This document shows, piece after piece, positions 7,832 to 16,356 of a stretch of DNA of 64,000 nucleotides (positions within the stretch are counted from its first letter, which is position 1; every line of letters begins with the position of its first letter). A program made the position numbers and the translations under genes. The DNA is taken from assembly GCF_028368995.1 (NCBI RefSeq), contig NZ_JAQNDL010000005.1:506501-570500 (forward strand). The letters run 5' to 3'. The notes under the pieces are model-generated. The model did no database searches. It worked only from the letters and a program-made list of their open reading frames with translations, and was not told the DNA's origin. This DNA comes from Nannocystis bainbridge (GTDB lineage Bacteria; Myxococcota_A; Polyangia; Nannocystales; Nannocystaceae).

Positions 7832-8743
7832 ATGCGCCCGCTCTTCGCCCGCTCCTCGCTCCTCGCTCTCCTGCCCCGCCGCGCTCCGCTCGCGTTGTCG
7901 GCCCTCCTGGCCTGCGGCGGCGCCGGCCAGGCCGCCAGCGACAGCGACACCGACGCCACCACCCAGCCCACCGGCGACACCGACGCCACCACCCAGGGCG
8001 AGGCCGTGTGCGGCGACGGCGAGGTCGCGGGCGCCGAGGTCTGTGACGACGGCGCGGACAACGGCGTCGGCGGCGGGTGCAAGGCCGACTGCAGCGGCCT
8101 CCACGTCGCCACCGTCGAGGGTGACGCGATCCCGTTCGACGCCAGCCCCGACGGTCGCATCGAGGGCGCCGAGGTCGGCATCCTCGAGTTCCCCGACCTC
8201 CGCGTCGTGACCGCGGCCGACGGCCACTTCAAGTTCGAGGGCCTGCCGGTCGGCGCCGACATCACGCTGACGATGCAGCACCCCGACTATCACCCGATCC
8301 AGACCGGCACCCACGTGGTCCCCGCCGAGGGCCTGCAGCGGATCACCTTCCAGGCCGTCACCCACGCCATCTACGACGCCCTCGGCGCCATCGTCATGGT
8401 CACCCCCGACGAGGCCAACCTGTGCCAGATGGTCACCACCGTCACCCGCGTCGGCAAGTCGATCTACGACCCCGGCGCCCACGGCGAGGCCGACGTGATC
8501 GTCACCCTCGACCCGCCGCTGCCCGCCGAGAGCGGCCCGATCTACTTCAACTCGAGCGTAATCCCCGAGCCCGGCCTGACCCAGACCAGCGACGACGGCG
8601 GCGTGCTGTTCGTCCAGGTCCCGCCCGGCGATTACACGTGGACCGCCAGCAAGGCCGGCGCCGAGTTCCGCCAGGTGCGCATGAAGTGCCGCGCCGGCTG
8701 GCTGATCAACGCCGCCCCGCCGTGGGGCCTGCAGCGCCTGTGA
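7832..8743 (+). CDS. Lipoprotein with myxococcal Cys repeat and carboxypeptidase-regulatory-like domain
   Basis: A 303-residue protein. The start at 7832 gives a lipoprotein signal with LLAC (Cys28). After an Asp/Thr-rich spacer, CGDGEVAGAEVCDDGADN followed by CKADC is a DUF4215-type (myxococcus cysteine-rich) repeat, shorter than the usual tandem sets. The region from about residue 95 to 175 (GRIEGAEVGILEFPDLRVVTAADGHF) looks like a carboxypeptidase-regulatory beta sandwich. The C-terminal part is beta-rich. It is convergent with the next gene, with a shared hairpin at 8763-8786. Probable surface or outer-membrane protein of unknown binding specificity. Confidence 0.75.
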   Translation: MRPLFARSSLLALLPRRAPLALSALLACGGAGQAASDSDTDATTQPTGDTDATTQGEAVCGDGEVAGAEVCDDGADNGVGGGCKADCSGLHVATVEGDAIPFDASPDGRIEGAEVGILEFPDLRVVTAADGHFKFEGLPVGADITLTMQHPDYHPIQTGTHVVPAEGLQRITFQAVTHAIYDALGAIVMVTPDEANLCQMVTTVTRVGKSIYDPGAHGEADVIVTLDPPLPAESGPIYFNSSVIPEPGLTQTSDDGGVLFVQVPPGDYTWTASKAGAEFRQVRMKCRAGWLINAAPPWGLQRL

Positions 8744-8762
8744 GCCGCGGTGATGCTCTAAA

Positions 8763-8786
8763 GGACATGTCCCGCCAGACATGTCC
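8763..8786. terminator. GGACATGTCC-family hairpin between convergent genes
   Basis: GGACATGTC and GACATGTCC can pair across a CCGCCA loop. The hairpin lies between the plus gene ending at 8743 and the minus gene ending at 8802. On the minus strand it is followed by TTTAG, so it is terminator-like for that gene. Confidence 0.65.
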
Positions 8787-8801
8787 CACAGAACATCCCG
8801 A

Positions 8802-9857
8802 TCACGGCGCCGTGCAGCGACCGAGGTGATCCTTGCCCGGCACCTCGCCCGGGGCGAACAGCGCCACGCACTCGAACCCCTGGCCGGGGCAGGTGTTCGG
8901 CGCGTTCACGTCGCAGAACGGGACGCAACAGCCGGTCGAGGCCAGGTCGCAGCCCGGCACCATCTCGCTCTCGACGCAGCCGAGCCCCGGCTTGCAGACG
9001 TTGGCGAACTCGCACGGGTCGAACGCGAAGCCGCTCTCCTCGCTCATGTCGACGGCGCACACGAACTGGGCCGGCATGGGCGACAGGAACACGCAGAGGT
9101 CGTCCCCGGGGCAGCTGTCGGGGTCCAGCGGATCGCAGTCCGGGAGGCACGTGATCAGGTGGTCGCCCCCCAGGTGACACGTGCTGCTCGGCGGGCAGAT
9201 CGGGTCGCGCACGCTGCCGGTGCACATGGCGATGCAGGTGCCGAACAGGCTCACCGGGTCGACGAACCAGCACATCTCGTGCGGCCCGCAGCTGTCCTGC
9301 CCGCTCATCGGCGCGCCGAACACCATGCACTCGTCGCCGACGCCGTCCGGCATGGGCACCAGGTCGACGCAGACGCTGTGGTCCCACCAGATCCCGTCGC
9401 TCGAGGCCGAGGCGCACTTCTTGCCCGGGGGACAATCATTGGTCCACAGGTCGCACTCCGAGGCCGGAGGGCCCGCGTCCAGCACGGGCCCCGAGGTCAT
9501 GCTCGTGACGTCGGCGGTCGTCTGGCCCAGGCTGTCGGTCTCGCCCGGCCCGGTCGTCGAGGTCGTGCCGTCCGGGCCGGTGGTGCCCGGCTCGGGCAGC
9601 GCCGTGGTCCCTGGCATCACCGTGGTCTCCGGCATCACCGTGGTCTCCGGCGTCCCGGTGGTCCCGCCCGGGGGCGGCCCCGAACTCGCGCTGGTGCCGG
9701 GCACGCCGCTGCCCCCCGAGCTGACATCCGCCCCGCTCGAGCCGGTGGACCCCGTGGCGCTCACCGCCGATGGTTCGTCGAGCGATCGCACGGTGCACCC
9801 GGCGAGCAACAGCGCGAGGACGGGGCCGGCCGAGATCGAGGATGTCCGGAGCGACAT
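8802..9857 (-). CDS. Cys-rich lipoprotein with Thr/Gly/Pro stalk
   Basis: A 351-residue protein. The signal peptide ends in LLAGC (Cys21). Residues 30-125 are a Thr/Ser/Gly/Pro-rich stalk with ETTVMPETTVMPGTT-type repeats. The remaining 220 residues contain about 24 cysteines in short loops (CDLWTNDCPPGKKC, CDPLDPDSCPGDDLC, CEFANVCKPGLGC), matching a family of myxobacterial exported Cys-rich proteins that I know only as hypothetical. The start codon lies inside a copy of the GACATGTC hairpin element, so its first residues (MSLRTS) may derive from the repeat. Confidence 0.8.
   Translation of the reverse strand: MSLRTSSISAGPVLALLLAGCTVRSLDEPSAVSATGSTGSSGADVSSGGSGVPGTSASSGPPPGGTTGTPETTVMPETTVMPGTTALPEPGTTGPDGTTSTTGPGETDSLGQTTADVTSMTSGPVLDAGPPASECDLWTNDCPPGKKCASASSDGIWWDHSVCVDLVPMPDGVGDECMVFGAPMSGQDSCGPHEMCWFVDPVSLFGTCIAMCTGSVRDPICPPSSTCHLGGDHLITCLPDCDPLDPDSCPGDDLCVFLSPMPAQFVCAVDMSEESGFAFDPCEFANVCKPGLGCVESEMVPGCDLASTGCCVPFCDVNAPNTCPGQGFECVALFAPGEVPGKDHLGRCTAP
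9842..9857. repeat. Diverged GACATGTC hairpin overlapping a start codon
   Basis: ATGTC and GACAT flank CGGAGC. The minus-strand ATG of the lipoprotein gene is formed by the GACAT arm. Confidence 0.4.
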
Positions 9858-10139
9858 GTCTTTTAAAACCTGTTCTTTGGGATAGCCGCCGACCCACCTC
9901 GTGGCGGACCGCGGCCGTGATGTCGCGGCGGCACGATGGCACCCACGACCCGGGACAGCTTGACAGATGCCCTCGACGGCGCAAAGCCGCGGACATCCCC
10001 CCTGCGCGACTTCGTTCGCGCCGCTGCTCGCGCGAATCCACCGATCGCACCCGCCAGAAACATCGTGCGCCGGCGATCGAGCCGCATCGTCGTGCCCCGT
10101 TGCCGCTCCGCCGGCCCGCGAGCCCCGGCGCGCGCGCGC

Positions 10140-11426
10140 TCAGTCGCCCACGGCCCTTGCCTCGGCCGCGCGCGCGTCGTCCTCTTGCCCGAGCTCGCGG
10201 TACACCTCGGCCAGGTAGCTCCAGCCCTCGCGGTAGTCCGGCATCGCCTCGAGCGAGCGGAGCAGGTGATACAGCGCCAGCCGCGGGCGCCCGAGCCGGC
10301 GCAGCGCGTTGCCGAGGTTGTTGTGCGTCGCCTCGTGGTCGGGATCGATCAGCAGCGCCTCGCAGTACGCGTTCACCACCTCGTGGTCATCCTCGAGCGC
10401 GTAGGCGTACTGAAAATGCACGTCGATGTCCCTGCAGTTGCGCCCGCGCAGCGCGGCGAAGTGCTCGAGCGCGTCCTCCCGGCGCTCCAGCGCGTGCAGC
10501 AGCCGGTGACCGGCGTTGAAGGCCTTGATGTAGGCGCACCGCGGCCCGAACAGCCGCCGCCCCTCGGCCAGCTTGAGCAGCGCCTCGTCGCCCGGCGCGT
10601 CGGGATCGTCGCGGTCGTGGTCGGACATGCCGAACGCGGTCAGCGACGGCCGCCCCGCCACCAGCGCCTGCACCGCGGCGTGGCTCGGGCCCCAGAACCC
10701 GAGCTCGGTCCACTGCGGCGGCAGCGAGGCCACGACCGACGGATCCATCGCGGTCCGGCTCTCCCACGCGACGCGGCGCAGCTGCGGGCAGTGGGCCTGC
10801 GTCAGCGAGCGCAACACCGCTGGGTCACACTCGGCGCCGCTCGCCGTCTCCGCGCACACGGCCAGGCTGGTCAGCTGCGGCAGGTCGAGCCCGGCCAGCG
10901 ACGACGTGGGGTGGAGATAGAGCCCCAGCACCAGCTCGGTCGCGTCGCGCAGCGCGTTGGCGGCGGCGACCACCTCCGTCGAATGGTCGTCCTCGCTGAG
11001 GATCTCGCCGGTGTCCTGGTCGCAGTAGTCGGCGTTGAGGTAGAATCGCGTGACCCGCTGCGGGTGCTGCCTGGCCGCCTCGATCCACGCCTCCAGCCCG
11101 CCGTCGACCACGACCTCGATCTCCTCGACCTGCGCCAGCGCCGGCGCCGTCGCTATCGCGGGCCACAGCCCCGCCGCCTCGCTGCACTTCAGGGTGACCC
11201 GCCGGACCCACCCGTCGATGATCGCCACCGTGGTGTCCTGCGGCAGCGGCCCGAGCAGCTCGGCGCGGGCCTGCTTGAGCAATTGCTGCCAGCGCTTGAT
11301 CTGCTTGGCGTCGAACTCGACCTGACCGCGGGTGGCCAGGAACTCGAGCAGCTTGGCGTGCTTCGGTCCGACCGGATCGGCGACCGTGGCGGCGGAGGAT
11401 TGGGAGGGGTTCGTGGAGCTCGTCAT
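10140..11426 (-). CDS. LRR-like and TPR-containing protein
   Basis: A 428-residue soluble protein without a signal peptide. Residues 60-270 have spaced Leu-rich strands (LPQLTSLAVCAETAS, LRRVAWESRTAMDPSVVASLPPQW) that suggest irregular leucine-rich repeats. Residues about 300-420 are TPR helices (EATHNNLGNALRRLGRPRLALYHLLRSLEAMPDYREGWSYLAEVYRELGQ fits two TPR units). The start is the first ATG of the frame. The preceding 244 bases up to the next plus gene form a divergent intergenic region. This looks like a protein-protein interaction scaffold; no enzymatic motif is visible. Confidence 0.7.
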   Translation of the reverse strand: MTSSTNPSQSSAATVADPVGPKHAKLLEFLATRGQVEFDAKQIKRWQQLLKQARAELLGPLPQDTTVAIIDGWVRRVTLKCSEAAGLWPAIATAPALAQVEEIEVVVDGGLEAWIEAARQHPQRVTRFYLNADYCDQDTGEILSEDDHSTEVVAAANALRDATELVLGLYLHPTSSLAGLDLPQLTSLAVCAETASGAECDPAVLRSLTQAHCPQLRRVAWESRTAMDPSVVASLPPQWTELGFWGPSHAAVQALVAGRPSLTAFGMSDHDRDDPDAPGDEALLKLAEGRRLFGPRCAYIKAFNAGHRLLHALERREDALEHFAALRGRNCRDIDVHFQYAYALEDDHEVVNAYCEALLIDPDHEATHNNLGNALRRLGRPRLALYHLLRSLEAMPDYREGWSYLAEVYRELGQEDDARAAEARAVGD

Positions 11427-11621
11427 TGGTTCGCGGGGGGACGCGGGGGACTCGTCACGCCGCGGATGCAGCGCGCGCCGACGCTAACACGGGCTCCCCC
11501 GCACGCCTGGCGGCGATGCAGCCGCGAGGAGGCAAGACTTGCCTCACTCGCGGCTCGGTCCTCGGGGATGCCATGGCCGACGCCTCGCGGGCGCTGCTGC
11601 GGTACGTACGATTGCCCCCGC

Positions 11622-11650
11622 TTGACAAAATTCGGCCCTCGATTGTCTAT
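11622..11650 (+). promoter_or_regulatory. Candidate sigma-70 promoter for the WGR protein
   Basis: A perfect TTGACA box (11622-11627) sits in locally AT-richer sequence, 44 bases before the ATG at 11671. With 17-base spacing the -10 hexamer would be GTCTAT, a weak match. Confidence 0.35.
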
Positions 11651-11670
11651 GGCGCCAGGAATCATCAGAC

Positions 11671-13221
11671 ATGGCGAAGACGCGTCGCTTCGAGCTCGTC
11701 GAGGGCTCATCGAGCAAGTTCTGGGAGATCGCGGTCGAGGGTGACAGCGTGTCCGTGTCCTACGGACGCATCGGCGCGGCGGGGACCACCAAGGACAAGT
11801 CCTTCGCCTCGACCGACGAGGCCAAGCGCGAGGCCGCGAAGCTCGTCGCCGAGAAGACGAAGAAGGGCTACGCCGAGGTCTCTTCCCCCGCCAAGCCCAA
11901 GCCCGCCGCCGCCGCGAAGCCCGCTGCCGCCGCCGCTACCAAGCCCGCCGCCAAGGCCAAGCCCGCCGCCAAGACCAAGCCCGCCGCGGAGGCGCCGAAG
12001 AAGAGCTCCGTCGCCCCGGCTGCGAAGCCCGCCGCCCTCGCCGAGGCCAAGGCTCGGGCCGCAGCGCCGGCCGCAGAAGCGCCGCGTGCCACCTCGCCGG
12101 CGATCGACGCCCTGCTCACGGCGATCCGCAAGAAGCAGCGCCCCCTCGCCGCGCAGCTGCGGGCCCCGGCCTCTGCGGGCGGGCTCAAGGCCCTCCGCGG
12201 GCTCAAGGCCCCCGCGAGCATGCTGGACCTCTACGCCAGCTTCGACGGCTCGGAGGCCGAGCTGTTCGGCGCGTATCGACTGCTGCCGGTCGCCGACATC
12301 GAGGCGACGCGCGCCCAGATGAACGGCTTGCTGGCCGAGAACCCGAAGTGGGGCACGCGCGCCGGGGCCTGGCGCGCGGAATGGCTGCCTTTCATGGCCG
12401 ACGACGACGGTCAGCTCTATTGCCTCGACCCTGCCGGCTCGCTCGACGACGGCCCGCCCGGCCAGATCCTGGCCTACGACCACGAGACGGGGGCGCAGCG
12501 CGAGTTCACCGCGTTCGACGTGCTGCTCGATCTGCTCACCGCGCTGGCCAAGAAAGGCCTCCTCGATCAGGAGTCGCAGGAAGCGAGCGACGAGGCCCGG
12601 GCCCAATACGAGACCCTCCACGCGACCGCCCGCAACGTCGGCCTGGCGAAGATGCCGCCCAAGGACCTGAAGGCGGCGATCCGCTCGATCCAGAGCCTGA
12701 CCCGGCCTGGCGAGCAGCTCGCCATCGCGTTGCCGCTCGCGCGCAAGTACCCCGCCGAGTGCGACCTCTGGGGCGCCGTCGTCGACGCCTCCTCGGCCCA
12801 GGAGGACTGGGCCCTGGTCGCGCAGGCCGCCGCCAACGCCGAGCGGCTCACGCCGTCGCGCGACCGTCCCCGCTACGCGTCGACCCTCGCCGAGGCGTTG
12901 CACCGGCTCGGCCGCGACGACGAGGCGCTGGCGGTGGTCACGACCGCCATCAAGGCCAAGAAGCACTACCTCGCCAGCGAGATCCCGAGCGACGCCGCCC
13001 CCGCGTTTCGCGTGCGCTGCCTCGAGCGCGCGACGGAGCTCCGGCCCAAGGATTACGAGCTGTGGTTCTTGCTCGGCTCCGAAACCACGGACCGCGAGCA
13101 GCGCAAGGCCGCCCTCGAACGGGTGATCGCGCTGTGCAGCGACAAGGCGCTCATCCGCTTCAACGAGTCGCGCGCCCTGCCTTTCAAGGCCCAGGCCGCG
13201 GCGCTGCTCAAGGCCAAGTGA
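11671..13221 (+). CDS. WGR domain, Ala/Lys/Pro linker, SMI1/KNR4-like and TPR protein
   Basis: A 516-residue protein. Residues 1-70 form a WGR domain (FWEIAVEGDSVSVSYGRIGAAGTTKDKSFAS, with YGRIG in place of WGRIG). Residues 72-145 are a basic AKPKPAAAA linker resembling a histone-H1 tail. Residues about 145-298 resemble SMI1/KNR4 (MLDLYASFDG, AEWLPFMADDDGQLYCLDP). Residues 310-516 are TPR-like helices. WGR domains in PARPs and other proteins contact DNA ends, and SMI1/KNR4 proteins are often immunity proteins to toxins. Combining them suggests an interaction hub, but the actual role is unknown. Confidence 0.8.
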   Translation: MAKTRRFELVEGSSSKFWEIAVEGDSVSVSYGRIGAAGTTKDKSFASTDEAKREAAKLVAEKTKKGYAEVSSPAKPKPAAAAKPAAAAATKPAAKAKPAAKTKPAAEAPKKSSVAPAAKPAALAEAKARAAAPAAEAPRATSPAIDALLTAIRKKQRPLAAQLRAPASAGGLKALRGLKAPASMLDLYASFDGSEAELFGAYRLLPVADIEATRAQMNGLLAENPKWGTRAGAWRAEWLPFMADDDGQLYCLDPAGSLDDGPPGQILAYDHETGAQREFTAFDVLLDLLTALAKKGLLDQESQEASDEARAQYETLHATARNVGLAKMPPKDLKAAIRSIQSLTRPGEQLAIALPLARKYPAECDLWGAVVDASSAQEDWALVAQAAANAERLTPSRDRPRYASTLAEALHRLGRDDEALAVVTTAIKAKKHYLASEIPSDAAPAFRVRCLERATELRPKDYELWFLLGSETTDREQRKAALERVIALCSDKALIRFNESRALPFKAQAAALLKAK

Positions 13222-13282
13222 CCGCCCTCGCGGCCCGCCCCTCGCGCGCCGGCGGGGGGCTCGGTGCTCCCCTGCCGCGGCC

Positions 13283-14206
13283 TCACGACTTCGCCGCCAG
13301 CCCTTTGGCGATCCGCTGGATGTGGGCGCGGGCGAACCGGCACGGTGGGTCGTCGTCGGTCGCGGCCGGCCACAGCAGCTCCATCGTCCCGCTCGGCACC
13401 GCGAACGGCAGCGCCGTCGTGCGCAGGTGCGGCCGCACCTTGCGGATCTGCGCGGCCACCAGCGCCGGCACGGTCGCCAGCATCGCCGTGCCGTCGATCA
13501 GCGCCCCGAGGTTGGCGAACGAAGACACCGAGCAGCGGATGTTCCGCGTCTTGCCGAAGTAGTCCTCGACCACCCCGCGCAGGTCGCCGTTGTACGAGAC
13601 GATGATGTGCTCGCGGGCGAAGTACTCGCGCTCGCTCAGCTTGCGCAGCCGCGCGTGACGCGGGTCGTACAGGCAGGTGAAGCTGCCGGTGATCAGGCGC
13701 TCGCGGCGGATCGACCCCGGCAGCTCGTCGGCGACGGTGACCGCCGCGTCGAGCCCCGCGGCCAGGGCGGCGCCGACGGTGCGGAACTGGACCGGGATGG
13801 CGACCACGCGCATGCGCGGGGCCTCGCTCGCCAGCGCCTGCAACAGCCGCGGCAGCAGCCACAGCTCCGTCGAGTCCGACAGCCCGAGCCGCAGCGTGCG
13901 CTCGCTGGTCGCAGGGTCGAACGTCGGGGCCGTCAGCGCCGCATCGATGAGCGGCTGCAGGTGCGGCCGCACGCCCGCCCGCAGGCGCTCGCCGCGGCTC
14001 GTCAGCACCAGCCCGCGACCGCTGCGCACGAACAGCGGCGCGCCCACGGCGGTCGTCAGCCGGCGCAGCGCGGCGCTGACCGCCGGCTGCGTCAGGTACA
14101 GCCGCGCCGCCGCCTCGGTCACGCTGCCGGCCTCCGCGACCACGGCGAACACCCGCAGCAGGTTGAGGTCGAGGTCCCTTCCATAACTGTTGTTCATGTC
14201 CAGCAT
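13283..14206 (-). CDS. LysR-type transcriptional regulator
   Basis: A 307-residue protein of standard LysR length. The winged HTH is at about residues 13-72 (LDLNLLRVFAVVAEAGSVTEAAARLYLTQPAVSAALRRL). The effector-binding domain fills the rest, with the usual Leu-rich start at about 95 (ERTLRLGLSDSTELWLLPRLL). A second ATG three codons in (14197) is also possible. It is divergent from the aldo/keto reductase gene at 14256, with only 49 bases between them. By the usual LysR arrangement it probably controls that gene and itself. Confidence 0.9.
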   Translation of the reverse strand: MLDMNNSYGRDLDLNLLRVFAVVAEAGSVTEAAARLYLTQPAVSAALRRLTTAVGAPLFVRSGRGLVLTSRGERLRAGVRPHLQPLIDAALTAPTFDPATSERTLRLGLSDSTELWLLPRLLQALASEAPRMRVVAIPVQFRTVGAALAAGLDAAVTVADELPGSIRRERLITGSFTCLYDPRHARLRKLSEREYFAREHIIVSYNGDLRGVVEDYFGKTRNIRCSVSSFANLGALIDGTAMLATVPALVAAQIRKVRPHLRTTALPFAVPSGTMELLWPAATDDDPPCRFARAHIQRIAKGLAAKS

Positions 14207-14255
14207 ACATCCTATTCACTGGAGCGATGCGACGCCAGGGGCTACGTTACGGCCC
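14207..14255. promoter_or_regulatory. Divergent LysR/aldo-keto reductase control region
   Basis: This 49-base region is shared between two outward-facing starts and locally richer in AT (CATACATCCTATTCACT). It is the expected place for a LysR T-N11-A site. I cannot define one with confidence. Confidence 0.4.
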
Positions 14256-15257
14256 ATGACGACTCGGACAACCAAGCTCGGCACCCACGGCCCCGCCGTC
14301 TTCCCGCTCGCTCTCGGCTGCATGGGCCTCGGCGCCGGCAGCTGGTACGGCGCCCGCGACGACGCCGAGGGCATCGCCACCATCCACGCCGCCCTCGAGC
14401 GCGGGGTCGACCTGCTCGACACCGGCGATTTCTACGGCATGGGCAAGAACGAGCTGCTGGTCGGCAAGGCGATCGCCGACCGCCGCGACCGCGTCCTGCT
14501 CAGCGTCAAGTACGGCGGCCAGCGCGGGCCCGACGGCGCCTTCCTCGGCTTCGACGCCAGCCCGGCCGCCAGCAAGACCGCGCTCGCCTACAGCCTGACC
14601 CGCCTCGGCGTCGATTACATCGACATCTACCGCCCGGCCCGCCTCGACCCGCGCGTGCCGATCGAGGACACGATCGGCGCGCTGGCCGAGCTGGTGAAGG
14701 CGGGCTACGTCCGCTACATCAGCCTGTCCGAGGTCGGCGCCGAGACGATCGCGCGCGCCGCCGCGGTCCACCCGCTGTGCGACCTGCAGATCGAGTACGG
14801 CCTGACGACCCGCGGGCCCGAGGCGACGATCATCCCGGCGCTGCGCCAGCACGGCATGGCGATGACGGCCTACGGGGTGCTGTCGCGCGGGCTGCTCACC
14901 GGCAGCAAGCCGACCGGCGACGACATGCGGGCCCACCTGCCCCGCTTCACCGGCGACAACGCGGCCAAGAACGAGCCGCTGGTGGCCGCCCTGCACCGCC
15001 TGGCCGAGGCGCGCGGGGTGTCGCCGGCCCAGCTGGCGATCGCGTGGGCGCGGGCCAAGGGCGCCGCGCAAGGCGTGACGGTGATCCCGACGATCGGCTC
15101 GCGCACGCCGCAGCAGATCGAGGACTCGATCGCAGCCCTGGCGCTCGAGCTGACCGCCGCCGAGGTCGCCGCGCTCGAGACCGCGGTGCCGGCCAAGGCC
15201 GTGGCCGGCGACCGCTACCCGGCGCCGATGATGGCCGGCCTCGACAGCGAGCGCTGA
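14256..15257 (+). CDS. Aldo/keto reductase family oxidoreductase
   Basis: A 333-residue AKR-fold protein that should reduce carbonyls with NADPH. The ATG at 14256 fits the family start (TKLGTHGPAVFPLALGCMGLG). Catalytic Asp55 (LLDTGDFYG), Tyr60 and Lys85 (LLSVKYGG) are present. The fourth residue of the tetrad, normally His in a YxxH-type motif, falls in DIYRPARLDP, so His is absent. This replacement is, as I recall, normal in one AKR subgroup. The C-terminus carries the cofactor-binding TIGSRTPQQIEDS motif. It is likely regulated by the divergent LysR gene and ends at a strong hairpin. Confidence 0.9.
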   Translation: MTTRTTKLGTHGPAVFPLALGCMGLGAGSWYGARDDAEGIATIHAALERGVDLLDTGDFYGMGKNELLVGKAIADRRDRVLLSVKYGGQRGPDGAFLGFDASPAASKTALAYSLTRLGVDYIDIYRPARLDPRVPIEDTIGALAELVKAGYVRYISLSEVGAETIARAAAVHPLCDLQIEYGLTTRGPEATIIPALRQHGMAMTAYGVLSRGLLTGSKPTGDDMRAHLPRFTGDNAAKNEPLVAALHRLAEARGVSPAQLAIAWARAKGAAQGVTVIPTIGSRTPQQIEDSIAALALELTAAEVAALETAVPAKAVAGDRYPAPMMAGLDSER

Positions 15258-15271
15258 GATAAACGTGCTCG

Positions 15272-15301
15272 AAAGGACATGTCGCCGAGGACATGTCCTT
15301 T
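15272..15301. terminator. Bidirectional terminator of the GGACATGTCC family
   Basis: Perfect 12-bp arms (AAAGGACATGTC and GACATGTCCTTT) flank a GCCGAG loop, with A-rich and T-rich outer ends. It sits between the convergent genes ending at 15257 and 15300. It is the best-formed member of the dispersed hairpin family and overlaps the minus-strand TAA stop. Confidence 0.85.
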
Positions 15302-16148
15302 ATTTCTTCGGCGCGGGCTTCTGCCCCGGCGTCAGCTTGATGATGAAGGCCAGCGAGAACAGGTGATTGTTGTTGTCGGGGTCGCGCGGGCGGTGAATAT
15401 ACTGATTGAGGTAGCCGAACTCGACGCGCGCGGCCCGGGTCTCGTACGCCAGGCCGACGAAGATCCGGTTCTGATCGAACCCCGGCTCGGTGTAGGCCGT
15501 GCGGGCCAGGTGAAAGAAGAACTCGTCGTAGACCACCAGCTGCCACGGCGCATCTTTCTTGAAATTGACGGCCACGCGCAGCTGCTGGCGAAACCGGTGG
15601 GCCCAGCGGCCCATCCCGAGCGTCTGCGCCACCCCGTCGACGATGTCGTCGCTGCCGAGCCCGTGGGTGCGGATCCGGTGCTCCACGCGGTTGCGCCAGT
15701 TGATGTCGAGCCGGCCCTCCAGCGCCCAGCGCAGCGTCAACTGCTCGTAGATGCGGTGCTCGTCGACGTTGCGCGCGCGCGCGAACACCGGGTCGTCGAA
15801 GAAATCGGGCAACCAGATGTAACCCACGAACAGCCCGCCCCATTTGGCCCACATATAGCCGATCGCCGGGCGCACGACGGCGAACGTGTTGGGGTTCTGC
15901 CGCGTCTCGATCACATTCCCCGCCATGTCGCGGACGTATTGCAGCGGCGAGTTCATCCGCCGCAGATGAAAATCGAGCACCAGCCGCAGACCCTTGGCCT
16001 TGGCGTCGAGGTTGAGGTCGATCATCACCTGGTTCCAGATGCCCAGGTCCGGCTCGGACGGCGTGGTCGCGCTCGCCCGGCCGCCGCCGAACGCAGCGAC
16101 GCCGACGCCGACGACGAGCGGGAGCAGGCGCGAGGAGCGGCGAATCAT
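15300..16148 (-). CDS. DUF2490-like outer-membrane protein (copy 1)
   Basis: A 282-residue protein. The ATG at 16148 starts a signal peptide (MIRRSSRLLPLVVGVGVAAFGGGRASA). The mature part matches the pattern of DUF2490 family beta-barrel proteins: LGIWNQVMIDLNLDAKAKGLRLVLDFHLRR, then repeated beta strands with VRPAIGYMWAKWGGLFVGY, HRIYEQLTLRWALEG, HRFRQQLRVAVNF and FDQNRIFVGLAYE. A Lys/Pro tail ends it. It is about 60% identical by eye to the upstream neighbour at 16357-17250, so the pair is a tandem duplication. The function of the family is unknown. Confidence 0.8.
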   Translation of the reverse strand: MIRRSSRLLPLVVGVGVAAFGGGRASATTPSEPDLGIWNQVMIDLNLDAKAKGLRLVLDFHLRRMNSPLQYVRDMAGNVIETRQNPNTFAVVRPAIGYMWAKWGGLFVGYIWLPDFFDDPVFARARNVDEHRIYEQLTLRWALEGRLDINWRNRVEHRIRTHGLGSDDIVDGVAQTLGMGRWAHRFRQQLRVAVNFKKDAPWQLVVYDEFFFHLARTAYTEPGFDQNRIFVGLAYETRAARVEFGYLNQYIHRPRDPDNNNHLFSLAFIIKLTPGQKPAPKK

Positions 16149-16356
16149 GGCAGTCTCGGCGCGTGTCGACCCATAAGGCCCGACCCCGCGGCGACGCTCG
16201 CGGACCTCGCCCGCGCCGCGTCCGCAGCCCCGCCGAACGCAGAGATTGACCGCGCCCCGGACGCTGCGCAGCCACCGCTGGCCGGCCAAGCACGGGCAGA
16301 CGGCCGCACGCCGCCGACCCCGCACACCGGTGATTCACGCGACCGCCGCGGCGGGC

